Positions 1 through 12,019 of a DNA stretch of 64,000 nt are shown in pieces. Within the stretch, counting starts at the first letter, position 1, and the number at the start of each line of letters is the position of its first letter. The notes beneath the pieces are model-generated. The model was not told the origin of the DNA. It saw only the letters and a program-made list of their open reading frames with translations, and made no database searches. Location of the stretch: contig CANTFK010000822.1 in assembly GCA_947646735.1 (NCBI GenBank), positions 62,001 through 126,000 of the forward strand, written 5' to 3'. A program made the translations under genes and the position numbers. The DNA is from Peronospora farinosa. Lineage: Eukaryota; Oomycota; Peronosporomycetes; Peronosporales; Peronosporaceae.

Positions 1-1
1 G

Positions 2-1066
2 CGAAAGGTCACGGACTCCGTAAAATACGCTAGTCGTTTGGAGGAAGATCTATGCGCGACCTGGCTGTCAGATGGAAAGTCATTAGACGACGTGTTCGAG
101 CTTCTTGATCTCAACCGTGCAGACTATAAATTGTTGGAAGACCCTTCGATGGAGACATTTGCCAAGTTCACACAGGTTGCCAGTATGGACAGCAAAGAAC
201 TTCCAAAAACGAAGGAGGCGAGCTTCGAGGAGAACGAGATTCTTCGAGGTACAAAACTTGCATCAAGTACAGGAGAGTTGGAGTCTACGGATTCGGAAAA
301 AGCTCTCTTCCGACTGTGGTTCACCCAAGAAAAAGATCCAAACGAGGTCTACGAGATGTTTTTTGGTCAAGACAAATTGTATCGAATTTTGAAAAAGGAG
401 GGCAATCTGTTTGAAATCCCTCTTTTCATTACTTTCGTGAAGTATTCGGAAGGTTATTCCAGAACCAAAAGACTTGCAACAGATGACGAAGTGGTTATAA
501 CAAGCGAAGAAAGGCCGTGGGTTACTGACCCAACATATATGGTCAAGTACGTAGATCGTGAGTTCGACGTGTCATTGCCGTTACAGAATGAATTCAAATA
601 CGAGTTGGAAAAATTAGGCGAAATGATTATGTCTGTGAAAGAGTCATCGAGTGAGTCCGTGAAAGCGTCAGCAAGTAAGCCCGTGAAAAAGTCATCGAGT
701 AATTCTGTGGAAGAGTCCTCTGCGCTTTATGCTGTTAATCGAGTGGAAGGTGGTTTGTTTCGTATTTGGAACGCTGAAGTGTCACTAGATAGAGTTTTCA
801 AACTTCTGAAGCTGAATACCGAGATGACGCCTGCAGAGCTGTTTGAAAACCCTTCATTTCGTTGGTGGATGGATTATGCGGATAATTTCTTCACACAAGC
901 CACGCATACTCAGGAAACAGGAAAAACCTTGATGGAAGTATTTGAGCCTTCAACTAACCTTGCTTGGCTTAGAAATGCGCGAGAAGAAGAAAATACGAAA
1001 GAGTTAGCTGACAGGGTGTGGCGCAATTTGCTGAAGGAACATTTACAAACCAATACCAACCCGTAA
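2..1066 (+). CDS. Tandem WY/LWY-repeat effector paralogue, 5' partial, C-terminally truncated
   Basis: The frame is open from base 2, so the signal peptide and first repeats lie upstream of the window; 354 codons remain. The sequence aligns with the second half of the complete effector at 4399-6972, with the same WY-type units (a Trp near the start of each alpha-helical unit, e.g. CATWL, FRLWF, FRIWN, then FRWWMDY). A Ser/Lys-rich spacer has one more unit (VK-SSS-S type) than the paralogue. The reading frame ends at TAA 1064-1066, where the paralogue has GAA. The charged tail (about 85 residues in the paralogue) is therefore lost, although its DNA is still recognisable downstream to about 1330, with a further in-frame stop near 1197. 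WY folds are characteristic of secreted host-targeted oomycete effectors. The truncation may be functional or the first step of decay. Confidence 0.8.
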   Translation, partial: RKVTDSVKYASRLEEDLCATWLSDGKSLDDVFELLDLNRADYKLLEDPSMETFAKFTQVASMDSKELPKTKEASFEENEILRGTKLASSTGELESTDSEKALFRLWFTQEKDPNEVYEMFFGQDKLYRILKKEGNLFEIPLFITFVKYSEGYSRTKRLATDDEVVITSEERPWVTDPTYMVKYVDREFDVSLPLQNEFKYELEKLGEMIMSVKESSSESVKASASKPVKKSSSNSVEESSALYAVNRVEGGLFRIWNAEVSLDRVFKLLKLNTEMTPAELFENPSFRWWMDYADNFFTQATHTQETGKTLMEVFEPSTNLAWLRNAREEENTKELADRVWRNLLKEHLQTNTNP

Positions 1067-2289
1067 ATAATCGAGACAGAGCCAATGATACCGCCAAAAT
1101 CATTCCACGACAAGAAAGATGTTAAAGAGTACAAACATGTGTACGAGAAAAGGAAAAAGGACGCTGAAGAGAAAAAGAAAGATGACTACGAAGTGTAGAA
1201 AGTGAATACAAAGCTGCAAGAAGAAAAGCAAAATAAATTGGAGCAAGAAGAAAAGCGAAAGAAATTTGGAGCAAGAAATGAAGAAAGAAGAAGATTAGAA
1301 AATGGCTGACACACCAGCGGCTAATCAAGAAAGCGAAAAAAAGAGCAAGGAACCTGTGTACGCGAAAACGCTGTTTGTGTTCTTTACACACCCTCATGTG
1401 GGTTTAAATAGATTTGTGAGACACTACATCATCGATTGAGCAGATCATGGTCCTTTTTGAAGCTTGTTCGAAGTGCATAAATGATTAATGACACCACCTA
1501 ACGTTCGGCCACTGCACCACCTTCAACAAAGATCTGTTTCTACTGGCCCTGCATGCCACGATCTTCCCCAACCTTTCTCGAGCACCTTTGCAAGTTAGAA
1601 AACAAACAGTCCTATACTTACCTGCTGGCGAGTTCACCGAGCACCGAGGCTGCTTCCCATGCTCTATGGTGATTATGTTTCCCATATCCCCGTCTTCCAC
1701 CCTTCACACATAAAGAAGCCCCGACGAGCACCCTTGTATACCACCAACCATACATCAAAGACCAGCACAATATAGCATTGACCGACTGAAGCTAGGCTTT
1801 CATATAGGACTTGCCCTTCGCCTTAAGCTGAGATCTCCACTTATCAGTAAGCCTTTATTTTGACTTGCACTTGGACTTGAACTTCGATTGGACTTGGCGC
1901 TTGAACCTTGGACTTGTTTAGAATCGTAGACCTCCACTTACAGCAATGCATCTCCATGACAACCCTCTCGCAGTACCGTCCATGCTGGATCCAGTCCTAC
2001 AGCTACTTCGTTATGCAGCTCGCGCGACTGTTACATAAATGCACTAATAACGCACGCCTTCTCGCGCTTCGAATTTACTTGCATGTAAGACCCTCGCAAC
2101 AGTACTAGTTACCAACAGAAATCTAATACGAATACGTCTTGCTCCACAATGCACTCTTAAAGTCATTCACAAATCGCTACGTATTTCGACATCGTAGTTC
2201 CCACACTCACCATCACTACATCATTAACCAAATATCACATCACTACACCATAAACAAATAGAACGAACAACAATCAATAGCCGCATTCT
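1067..2289. other. Decayed effector tail and duplicated 3' flank
   Basis: The first 260 bases are the former coding tail, now behind a stop. The rest is non-coding DNA shared with 6973-8258. Positions 1391-1403 are the empty site for the insertion found in copy 2. No gene with a plausible protein was seen. Confidence 0.6.
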
Positions 2290-2391
2290 ATGTCTTCACC
2301 ACCACCACAACAAAACAATCACGACACGACTTTACATCAAATAGCACGATCTTGGCTTATCGAGCAAGTAGTAGATAACAACAAGAGGTAG
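2290..2391 (+). other. 33-codon ORF identical in both duplication copies
   Basis: An ATG ORF of 33 codons (starts MSSPPPQQNNHD, ends VVDNNKR) is followed by AGAG|GTAGTT, which could be a splice donor. The same ORF occurs at 8259-8360 without a single nucleotide change, whereas the surrounding duplicated DNA differs at many sites. It may be the first exon of a lost gene or chance conservation. I do not recognise the peptide. Confidence 0.3.
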
Positions 2392-2726
2392 TTCTTAGCG
2401 TACTTGAAGCTGTCAAAGGTAATAGGTCGTCACTGTATCTGTTTGTAATCCCTACTTGCAATAATTACGAGGACAGACGCTTGAGTTCGCCGACTGAGCA
2501 CCACTGCAACATTCGTGCAAGTTTTTGGACCTTTCGCGTCCTTGTAGCGTCTGCAATTGGCTTGACACTTGGTATAGTTTAGTGTGAAGAAGAATTTACA
2601 CAAAATGACCAAGATGTTGTGGTTGCAGGTCACGTGCAAGTGAATTGACCAACTTGTACATTTCAAGAGGTACAGAATTAGACTGGAGCCAAGAAAAATG
2701 GCACGTGAGTTGTCTATAAACACGCA

Positions 2727-3245
2727 GTTGACGACATTACAAACTTCATTGTGATGCATCCAGGTAGAACAAAGATCTTATTTCCAGCTGACAATTCTAT
2801 CAACCGTTTTGGCAGCTCTATGCTGCTCATAATCATGTTGAAGTGCACAAGGTTCTGGAAACATTGAGGATTGGGAATTTGCGAGATGAAGATGTCGAGA
2901 TGCTGGAACTTTGAGAAAGCGAGATATGGGGAAGGACCGTACAGTCGCAATTCGACAGGTCACCGGGCACTTATAGTGAGCTGGAACATATCGTTTAATA
3001 CGGAGCCACCGGCAGAGCTGTTGATGGAGTCGTTAATTACCCCAATGAGTTGTTCTTTGTGCGTCACCATATGCCTGTGCCAGAGGTAGATATGAAGAAT
3101 CTTACTTTGAAAATATCTGGGTGTTGATAAGGACATGGAATTGACGTTTGAAAAGTGAATTAAAGCATCACCCCCGAGTAAAATAGGCTTGCATTACGAA
3201 GTTGTTAGCATTCAACGCCGTATGAAGATTCGAATGGGTGGTGTG
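2727..3245 (+). pseudogene. Sulfite oxidase relic (cytochrome b5 end plus molybdopterin domain start)
   Basis: Three frames must be stitched together. First comes a cytochrome-b5-like heme region (DITNFIVMHPG at about 2730). After a frameshift comes a stretch with FWQLYAAHNHVEVHKVLETL (2799-2858), matching the linker between the b5 and Mo-pterin domains of sulfite oxidases. Then come FNTEPPAELLMESLITP (about 2995-3045) and, after another shift, FFVRHHMPVPEVD (about 3054-3093), the classic NAEPP...LLTE...ITPN...FF.RNH.PVP signature. A short VVSIQ..RRM remnant near 3200-3240 resembles the ATLQCAGNRR motif. Several frameshifts and stops exclude function. It lies directly after the duplication breakpoint. 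Domain identity is by recalled family motifs, not a search. Confidence 0.72.
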
Positions 3246-3267
3246 ATCTTTTATTGAAGCGGCGAGA

Positions 3268-3560
3268 TGGTGCTATATGATGATATTGAAGCCAAACTTG
3301 TGGCTCACATGCGAGACGCAATGCTGGTGGACCCCACGCGAGTTCGACTCGATGCCAGGTCGCACAACTATCCGCCCCACGAGAAGTTGTCGAGGTATGA
3401 AGTTTTAGATGGATCGTTAGAAAGATAACTAAGTTACTTCGTGTTCGTTGCAACGTCCGATTGAGATACGTCTAGGTGTTGGATCCGACAAAACTCAGGC
3501 ATTATGTGATGACCTGCTTATCCACGAGTACGTGACCATTAACAACGACTATTGATCGTC
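3268..3560 (+). pseudogene. Possible USP7-like (HAUSP C-terminal) fragment
   Basis: One frame reads [16 protein letters not shown]...[16 protein letters not shown]...[11 protein letters not shown]. This resembles the ICP0-binding/UBL region of USP7/UBP12 deubiquitinases (...L.L.SHN....P......YYEVLD.PL.E). A frameshift is followed by a weaker segment (IEIRLGVGSDKTQALCDDLL). If correct, it is a second gene relic beside the sulfite oxidase relic. Similarity is modest and judged from memory. Confidence 0.3.
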
Positions 3561-4362
3561 GAATAAGACATGATTGCTGTGGAGTCGATTAGAATCAACT
3601 CCTGCAGCTTCGAGTGGATACGGGATGCTACTACGCTACTGTCAATAAGGTTGGATGAAATACTACCCGGTACTTCTTTCTATTTATCAAGTGTCTTTCC
3701 ACCATAAAAGAAAATGCACCTACTTTACTTTTCCTGTTGCTGACGGATGGGTGAATGTGCACTGGGACAATTCGCCCATCCATCAGCAACAAGGTTTTTT
3801 CAGCTCTGGCAGAAGCCTTTGCTGTAAATGTCATAATAATAAAAGTACGAAATCGTCTGCTCAATGGTCGAATCATGGACTATACACACGTCGCAAACTC
3901 AAATCATGACATTTTTGTCGTGCAATGCCGCCCCATATACTAAAAAAAGGATTGAATGAGTGACTGGTGTCGCAAGGATGCGTGATAACTAAACAAAAAA
4001 AAGTGCTAACCTCCCTTTTTGTTCTTACATTTAGTTTTTGTATGTGATGATCGCATCCATTCTACACACGCCCATCATGATTGATAGCAATGGGACGCGT
4101 AGAATCATGACAAAGACCCGCTTCGGGGCCAAAAAAAACGTTTCGTTTCGTTGTATCAATATATGTGTTAGTACATGTGGAAATGTCGAAGTGTTTCCCT
4201 TTTCTACTTAGAAAAAGGGCAGCAGAGCACCAGCTTTGACACTGGTATGTCGTCTGTCCACTGATTGTACTCTATCTCCCTAAGGTCTTCCATTCGGCGT
4301 ACATACGACGTGCTGTTTTTTCTACTGACTCTTAGCCCTGAGCAAGCTTCGCTTATATATTC
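3561..4362. other. Non-coding interval before effector 2, with one hairpin
   Basis: No convincing coding sequence. A 16-nt imperfect inverted repeat (GTTGCTGACGGATGGG at 3735-3750, complement at 3775-3790, one mismatch, 24-nt loop) lies in it. Poly-A/T-rich stretches follow near 3940-4030 and 4130. Confidence 0.5.
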
Positions 4363-4382
4363 GCTCATTTTACAATTCGACC
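4363..4382 (+). promoter_or_regulatory. Oomycete core promoter (Inr + FPR)
   Basis: GCTCATTTT-A-CAATTCGACC matches the oomycete initiator GCTCATTYY plus flanking promoter region CAWTTTNYY, with one mismatch in the FPR. The expected start site (A of TCA, 4367) gives a 5' UTR of about 32 nt before the ATG at 4399, typical for oomycete genes. Confidence 0.78.
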
Positions 4383-4398
4383 TGCAGTTCAGCCGATC

Positions 4399-6972
4399 AT
4401 GCGAGTCCACATACAATTGCTCCTTGCAGCAGTTGCAATCACGCATGCTACCAAAATCGAGCCAACAACTTTTGTCGGTGTGAGCACGAGTAATTCATCT
4501 ACTGAGTCAAGCTCTACTGCGGCTAGAGAGAAAGGCGACGGGATGACGAATGTGAACGTTTTGGTAAAAGAGGTTCTTGCCAAAGAGAAGACAAGAAGAA
4601 CTATTACCACTAGTAGTCCGACTAAACCCTCTGAAGAGTCAACTTCTACTGCGGGTAGAGACGATGGCGAAAGGATGTTCGCGAGGTTAAGTGAAATGGT
4701 CGAAAAGGCAAAGGGTGCAGTAAAATCCAATGTCGTTGGAAAAACCGAAATTTCACAAGAAAAAGCGTATGAAATGTTTTTAAAAGTGGTTAGAAAGCAT
4801 AATGATGAACAAGTATATAAAAAATTGAAGAAGAAATTTGATGACAAACAAATTGCAAAGCTCATCGAACATGCAAAGACACAAAATTCTCATAACGACG
4901 TCGTTATAAAATTGGAGAATGCGCAAATGGAGTATTGGCTGAAGAAGAAGAAGCAATCTGCTCATGATGTGTTTGAACTGCTGGGACTGACCAAGGCTAA
5001 AAATGACCTGCTTGATCATCCTCTCTTCCATTATTGGAGTACATACGTGGAAAGGTTCAACAAGGAACCCTCTCAAGAGAAAATGAGTGTTTTTGACATT
5101 TTGATGTCCGAGTACAAGAACAATGATGCAGCTTTGGCACGCCTAATAGTCAATGCGAAAAAGAACAAGGAGAACAAAGAGATTAACAAAAATGCTGTAG
5201 CATTGGGGGAAGAGCAACTTAATTATTGGCTGAGAAAGGGTGAATCTGTTGATGAAGTGTTCGAGCTGCTGAGACTACATACAGTTGAGGATAGCGTGCT
5301 TACTAATCCAGTCTTCAATCAATGGTACTTTTACTTTGAGATGGTCAATGCGAAACATGGCAACAAGGAATCGGTCATCGACTTCTTGAGCAGTAAGAAG
5401 GGGACGAGCTTTGAGGGTTTTATGAAGGACGAGCTGGAAAAGGCAAACCTTGAAACAAAAAGCAGAGTTGATGAACTGTTCGTGGATCTGAGACTGGAAC
5501 AAGTTGGTGACGGCCTGTTTACTGATCCACTCTTTATGTTTTGGCGTGCCTGCTTGGAGAAGTTCAATGCGGCACATCCCAAAAAGTCCCGAACAAGTGT
5601 TATCCAGTCGTTGCGAACCGTTTACGGTGACAAAGGACTAGTCGGCCTTATTAATGCTGAGCGAAAGGTCACGGACTCCGTAAAATACGCTAGTCGTTTG
5701 AAGAACGATCTATGCGCGACCTGGCTGTCAGATGGAAAGTCATTAGACGACGTGTTCAAGTTTCTTGATCTTAACCGTGCAGACTATAAGTTGTTGGAAG
5801 ACCCTTCGATGAAGACATTTGCCAGGTTCACACAGGTTGTCAGTATGGACAGAAAAGAACTTCTACTGACGAGGGAGGAAAGCTTCGAGGAGAACGAGAT
5901 TTTTCGAGGTACAAAATTTGCATCAAGTACAGGAGGGTTGGAGTCTACACCTTTGGAAAAGGCTCTCTTTCGACTGTGGTTTACCCAAAAAAAACATCCA
6001 GAAGAGGTCTACAAGATGTACTTTGGCAAAGACAAATTGGAAAGAATTTTGAGAGATGAGGGTAATCTGTTTGAAATTCCTCTCTTCATCACTTTCGTCA
6101 AGTACTCGGAAGGTTATTCCAGAACCAAAAGACTTGCAACAGATGACGAAGTGATTGAAACAAGCGAAGAAAGGCCGTGGGTTACTGACCCAACATATAT
6201 GGTCAAGTACGTAGATCGTGAGTTCGACGTGTCATTACTGTTACAGAATCAATTCGCTTACAAGATGGACAAATTGGGCGAAATGATTATGTCGGTGAAA
6301 GAGTCATCGAGCAACTCCGTGAAAGCGTCATCAAGTAAGCCCATAAAAGCGTCATCGAGTAAGTCTACGCTTTTTGCTGTTAAACGAGTGGAGGATGGTT
6401 TGTTTCAGTTTTGGAATCTTGAATTGTCACTAGATAAAGTTTTTATATTTTTGGGGCTGAATACCAAGATGACGCCTGCAGAGCTGTTTGAAAACCCTTC
6501 ATTTCGTTGGTGGATGGATTATGCGGATACTTTCTTTAAACAAGCCACGCGTACTGACAAAACAGGAACACCCTTGATGGAAGTATTTGAGCCTTCAACT
6601 AACCTTGCTTGGCTTAGAAATGCGCGAGAAGAAGAAAATACGAAAGAGTTAGCTGACAGGGTGTGGACCAATCTGCTGAAGGAACATTTACAAGCCGATA
6701 CCAGCCCGGAAATATTCAAGACGAAGCTCATGATACCGCCAGAATCAATCCACGACAAGAAAGATTTGAAAGAGTACGAACATCTGTACGATAGAAGAAA
6801 AAATGACGCTGAAGAGAAAAAGAAAGGTGACGCCAAAGCGTGGGAAACAAATACAAAGCTGCGAGAAGCAAAGCGAAAAACGGGAGGGAGCAAAGAAACT
6901 GGAGGAAGAGGAGCTAAAGAAAATGGAGCAAGAAATGAAGACAAAGAGGGAGGAAGATTAGAAAAAGGCTGA
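4399..6972 (+). CDS. Secreted tandem WY/LWY-repeat effector (no canonical RxLR)
   Basis: 857 residues. The N-terminus (MRVHIQLLLAAVAITHA) is a signal peptide with likely cleavage after about residue 17. There is no RxLR; a GRDDGERMF segment at 87-95 is an EER-like patch. The body is alpha-helical repeats with conserved Trp at about 180, 277, 442, 527 and 672. Each Trp is followed by a D-VFE/KLL-L helix and a second aromatic helix (HPLFHYW, NPVFNQWYFY, NPSFRWWMDY). Intervening VFDIL...ALARLI segments look like L units, so the layout is LWY-type, as in PSR2-class proteins. Residues 633-656 are three Ser/Lys-rich octad-like repeats. The C-terminus (about 770-857) is Lys/Glu/Arg-rich and disordered-looking. 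The start is the first ATG after the core promoter. The likely role is a host-translocated virulence protein; target unknown. Confidence 0.87.
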   Translation: MRVHIQLLLAAVAITHATKIEPTTFVGVSTSNSSTESSSTAAREKGDGMTNVNVLVKEVLAKEKTRRTITTSSPTKPSEESTSTAGRDDGERMFARLSEMVEKAKGAVKSNVVGKTEISQEKAYEMFLKVVRKHNDEQVYKKLKKKFDDKQIAKLIEHAKTQNSHNDVVIKLENAQMEYWLKKKKQSAHDVFELLGLTKAKNDLLDHPLFHYWSTYVERFNKEPSQEKMSVFDILMSEYKNNDAALARLIVNAKKNKENKEINKNAVALGEEQLNYWLRKGESVDEVFELLRLHTVEDSVLTNPVFNQWYFYFEMVNAKHGNKESVIDFLSSKKGTSFEGFMKDELEKANLETKSRVDELFVDLRLEQVGDGLFTDPLFMFWRACLEKFNAAHPKKSRTSVIQSLRTVYGDKGLVGLINAERKVTDSVKYASRLKNDLCATWLSDGKSLDDVFKFLDLNRADYKLLEDPSMKTFARFTQVVSMDRKELLLTREESFEENEIFRGTKFASSTGGLESTPLEKALFRLWFTQKKHPEEVYKMYFGKDKLERILRDEGNLFEIPLFITFVKYSEGYSRTKRLATDDEVIETSEERPWVTDPTYMVKYVDREFDVSLLLQNQFAYKMDKLGEMIMSVKESSSNSVKASSSKPIKASSSKSTLFAVKRVEDGLFQFWNLELSLDKVFIFLGLNTKMTPAELFENPSFRWWMDYADTFFKQATRTDKTGTPLMEVFEPSTNLAWLRNAREEENTKELADRVWTNLLKEHLQADTSPEIFKTKLMIPPESIHDKKDLKEYEHLYDRRKNDAEEKKKGDAKAWETNTKLREAKRKTGGSKETGGRGAKENGARNEDKEGGRLEKG

Positions 6973-8258
6973 CACACCAGGGTCGAATCAAGAAAGAGCT
7001 AGGATTCGTTGGCTGTTTACGCGAAAGCGCAGTATGTGTTCTGTGTTTTTTACACGCCCTCATGTAGTTCAAGCAAGAAATCTACCGCTGGACACCGCTG
7101 TCGACTGGCGCCAGACCTGCACCTCCTTTGGCGGTGTGCAAAGGATCGTGCAGCCTAGACGGCCTTTAGCGCGTCGCATATAGCGCGCGCCGCTTAATGG
7201 ACCCTGGCGAGAGTAGAGAGAAATGTAGAGAAGAGAGATAACCCGACGCATGCGGAAGTTGAGCCCCTTTGATGGCAAGACGGCTCGCGTAACGCGTTAA
7301 CATACATACATACATCATGTAGTTATTGAATAGATTTATGAGACGACATCTTCGATCTTAAAAATTGAGCAGATCAGGGTCGTTCTTGAAGATTGTTGTT
7401 CAAAGTAAAGAAAGCTGCATTAATCAAAGATGAAACCACCAAACGGTTTTCGGCCACTGCACCACCTTCAACAAAGATCTGTTTCCACTAGCCCTGCATG
7501 CCACGACCTTCCTCAACGTTTTTCGAGCACCTCTGCAAGTTAGAAAACAAACAGTCCTATACTTACCTGCTTCAGCTGGCGAGTTTACCGAGCACCGGGA
7601 CTGCTTCTCTTGCTCTATGGTGTTTATGTTTGCCATATCTCCGTCTTCCACCCTTCACACATAACGAAACACCGGCAAGCACCCTTGTATACAACCAACC
7701 ATACATCAAAGACCAACACAATATTGCATTGACCGACTGAAGCTAAGTTTTCATATAGGACTTGCCCTTTGCCTTGAGCTGAGATCTCCACTTATCATCT
7801 AGCCTTTCGTTGGACTTGCACTTGGACTTGAACTTCGACTGATGGAGTCGGGGCTTTAACCTTGGACTTGTTTAGAATCGTAGACCTCCATTTACAGCAA
7901 TGCATCTACATGACAACCCTCTCGCAGAATCGTCCACATATTCAACTGCTGGATCCAGTCCTGCAGCTACTTCGTTATGCAGCTCGCGCGACTGTTACAT
8001 AAATGCACTAACGACTAACGCACGCCTTCTCGCGCTTCGGATTTGCTTGCATGGAAGACTCTCGCAACAGTACTAGTTACCAACAGAAATCCAACACGAA
8101 TACGTCTTGCTTCACATTACACTCTCAAAGTCATTCACAAATCGCCACGTATTTCGACATCGAAAAGCTCCACACTCACCATCACTACATCATTAACCAA
8201 ATATCACATTACTACACCATAAACAAATAGAACGAGCGACAATCAATAGCCGCATTCG
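6973..8258. other. Effector 3' flank (duplicated, non-coding) with SINE-like insertion
   Basis: Matches 1331-2289. ORFs here occur in both copies but have unremarkable composition and no recognised domain. The main feature is the 245-bp insertion listed separately. Confidence 0.5.
7070..7314. mobile_element. SINE-like short insertion with 10-bp TSD
   Basis: The 245-bp insert is bounded by a perfect 10-bp direct repeat TCATGTAGTT (7060-7069 and 7315-7324). The corresponding place in copy 1 (about 1391-1403) has one similar word and no insert, so the insertion followed the duplication. One end carries a short tandem tail (CATACATACATACAT, about 7301-7315), as in SINE/LINE retroposition. It has no ORF. 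I could not identify clear pol III A and B boxes, so SINE status is inferred from TSD length and tail. Confidence 0.7.
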
Positions 8259-8360
8259 ATGTCTTCACCACCACCACAACAAAACAATCACGACACGACT
8301 TTACATCAAATAGCACGATCTTGGCTTATCGAGCAAGTAGTAGATAACAACAAGAGGTAG
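8259..8360 (+). other. 33-codon ORF, second copy
   Basis: Nucleotide-identical to 2290-2391 and again followed by a potential donor. It lies 290 bp upstream of MCM3 on the same strand and does not join it in frame in any obvious way. Confidence 0.3.
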
Positions 8361-8648
8361 TTCTTAGCGTACTTGAAGCTGTCAAAGGTAATAGGTTGCC
8401 ACTGTATCTATTTGTAATCCCTACTTGCAATAATTACGAGGACAGACGCTTGAGTTCGCCGACTGAGCACCATTGCAGCAAACTGTACCCATCTCGTGTT
8501 TCACACGTCGCAGCTTTTTCACCTCATAATCTAGAAAGAAGTCACTCTTTCCACCCTTCTCACAAGACTGACGTATTACATTTAAACAAAAAGGAAGAAG
8601 ACCATTCGAACTTCCCGCGCAAAAAATACGAGCTTTCAAGAAGACGCC

Positions 8649-11426
<2,778 letters not shown>

Positions 11427-11555
11427 AGAACTCCACGGATTTCGGTCCCTTAGGTAAGAAACAAGGTTTTGTATTTGGCTCTGGAAGAAACTGGCAGCGA
11501 AACACGTAATATCTTGTGCAGTTTAAATGTATGCAGGCAGTGTGAGACGGGTATT

Positions 11556-11807
11556 TCAAGTGATCTGGGGAGACTTCGATGGGTTTTTGTCCTCCTTCTT
11601 TTTGTTGTACTGGATCAGCGTGACGTTCACGTAGTTTTCCATGCTCGTAAAGGCAGCAAAGTGGCTCAAGGGGTTAATCTCTGAATCATCTGGTGTTTTC
11701 TTGGTTGGAAGTTGCTGAGATGACGCTGTGTTTAATGCCTTATTTTCCACCGTCTTTGGCCTGAATACTCTCTTCGAGAACAGGCGACGCATCGGCCTTG
11801 GTAACAT
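11556..11807 (-). CDS. Small basic protein, probably mitochondrial, unknown function
   Basis: 83 codons from ATG 11807. The N-terminus MLPRPMRRLFSKRVFRP is rich in Arg/Lys without acidic residues, as in a mitochondrial presequence. The rest is polar and ends in a Lys-rich tail. It converges with MCM3 (130 bp between stops) and diverges from the TauE/SafE gene, with 212 bp between start codons. I do not recognise the family. It could be a small respiratory-complex subunit, but no motif proves this. Confidence 0.5.
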   Translation of the reverse strand: MLPRPMRRLFSKRVFRPKTVENKALNTASSQQLPTKKTPDDSEINPLSHFAAFTSMENYVNVTLIQYNKKKEDKNPSKSPQIT

Positions 11808-11854
11808 GGCTACAAATGAAATCTGACAGGTATTTTCAGTGTACGACACGAAGG

Positions 11855-11874
11855 CGACGTCACGCGTGACGTCG
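11855..11874. promoter_or_regulatory. 20-bp perfect palindrome with ACGT cores in a divergent promoter
   Basis: CGACGTCACGCGTGACGTCG reads the same on both strands and contains two TGACGTC/GACGTCA (CRE/bZIP-type) half-pairs around CACGCGTG. It lies 48 bp upstream of the minus-strand start (11807) and 146 bp upstream of the plus-strand start (12020), where a shared bidirectional element would be expected. Confidence 0.55.
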
Positions 11875-12019
11875 TGAGTAGTATATACAGCTGCCGGCTA
11901 AACCTTTAATAATTAATCTACCCTTTTTTACTAATAATCCACCTGATATATTTCACCTTGATTAAAACATCCCAATAGAGATTTTCTTAGTGGGAATATT
12001 ATCTTTCATTCCTCATAAA

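Larger units (their letters stand above)
1..2511. repeat. Segmental duplication, copy 1 (5'-cut by window)
   Basis: The sequence from base 1 is repeated from 5661 in the same orientation. Similarity covers the effector coding region, its 3' flank and about 1.4 kb of further non-coding DNA. It stops abruptly at about 2511, after a shared ...CGACTGAGCACCA stretch. The offset is about 5660 bp at the left and 5969 bp at the right. Most of the change comes from the 245-bp insertion present only in copy 2. Confidence 0.93.
5661..8476. repeat. Segmental duplication, copy 2
   Basis: Direct repeat of 1-2511. It covers the second half of the effector gene, its 3' flank and the conserved 33-codon ORF. 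It ends about 170 bp before the MCM3 start codon. It differs from copy 1 by scattered substitutions, one Ser/Lys repeat unit and a 245-bp insertion (7070-7314). Confidence 0.93.

Noticed and set aside
7424..7740. ORFs conserved in both duplication copies (also at 1485-1700)
   Set aside because: Openness is shared by descent, frames carry indels between copies, and no domain or codon-type signal is visible.
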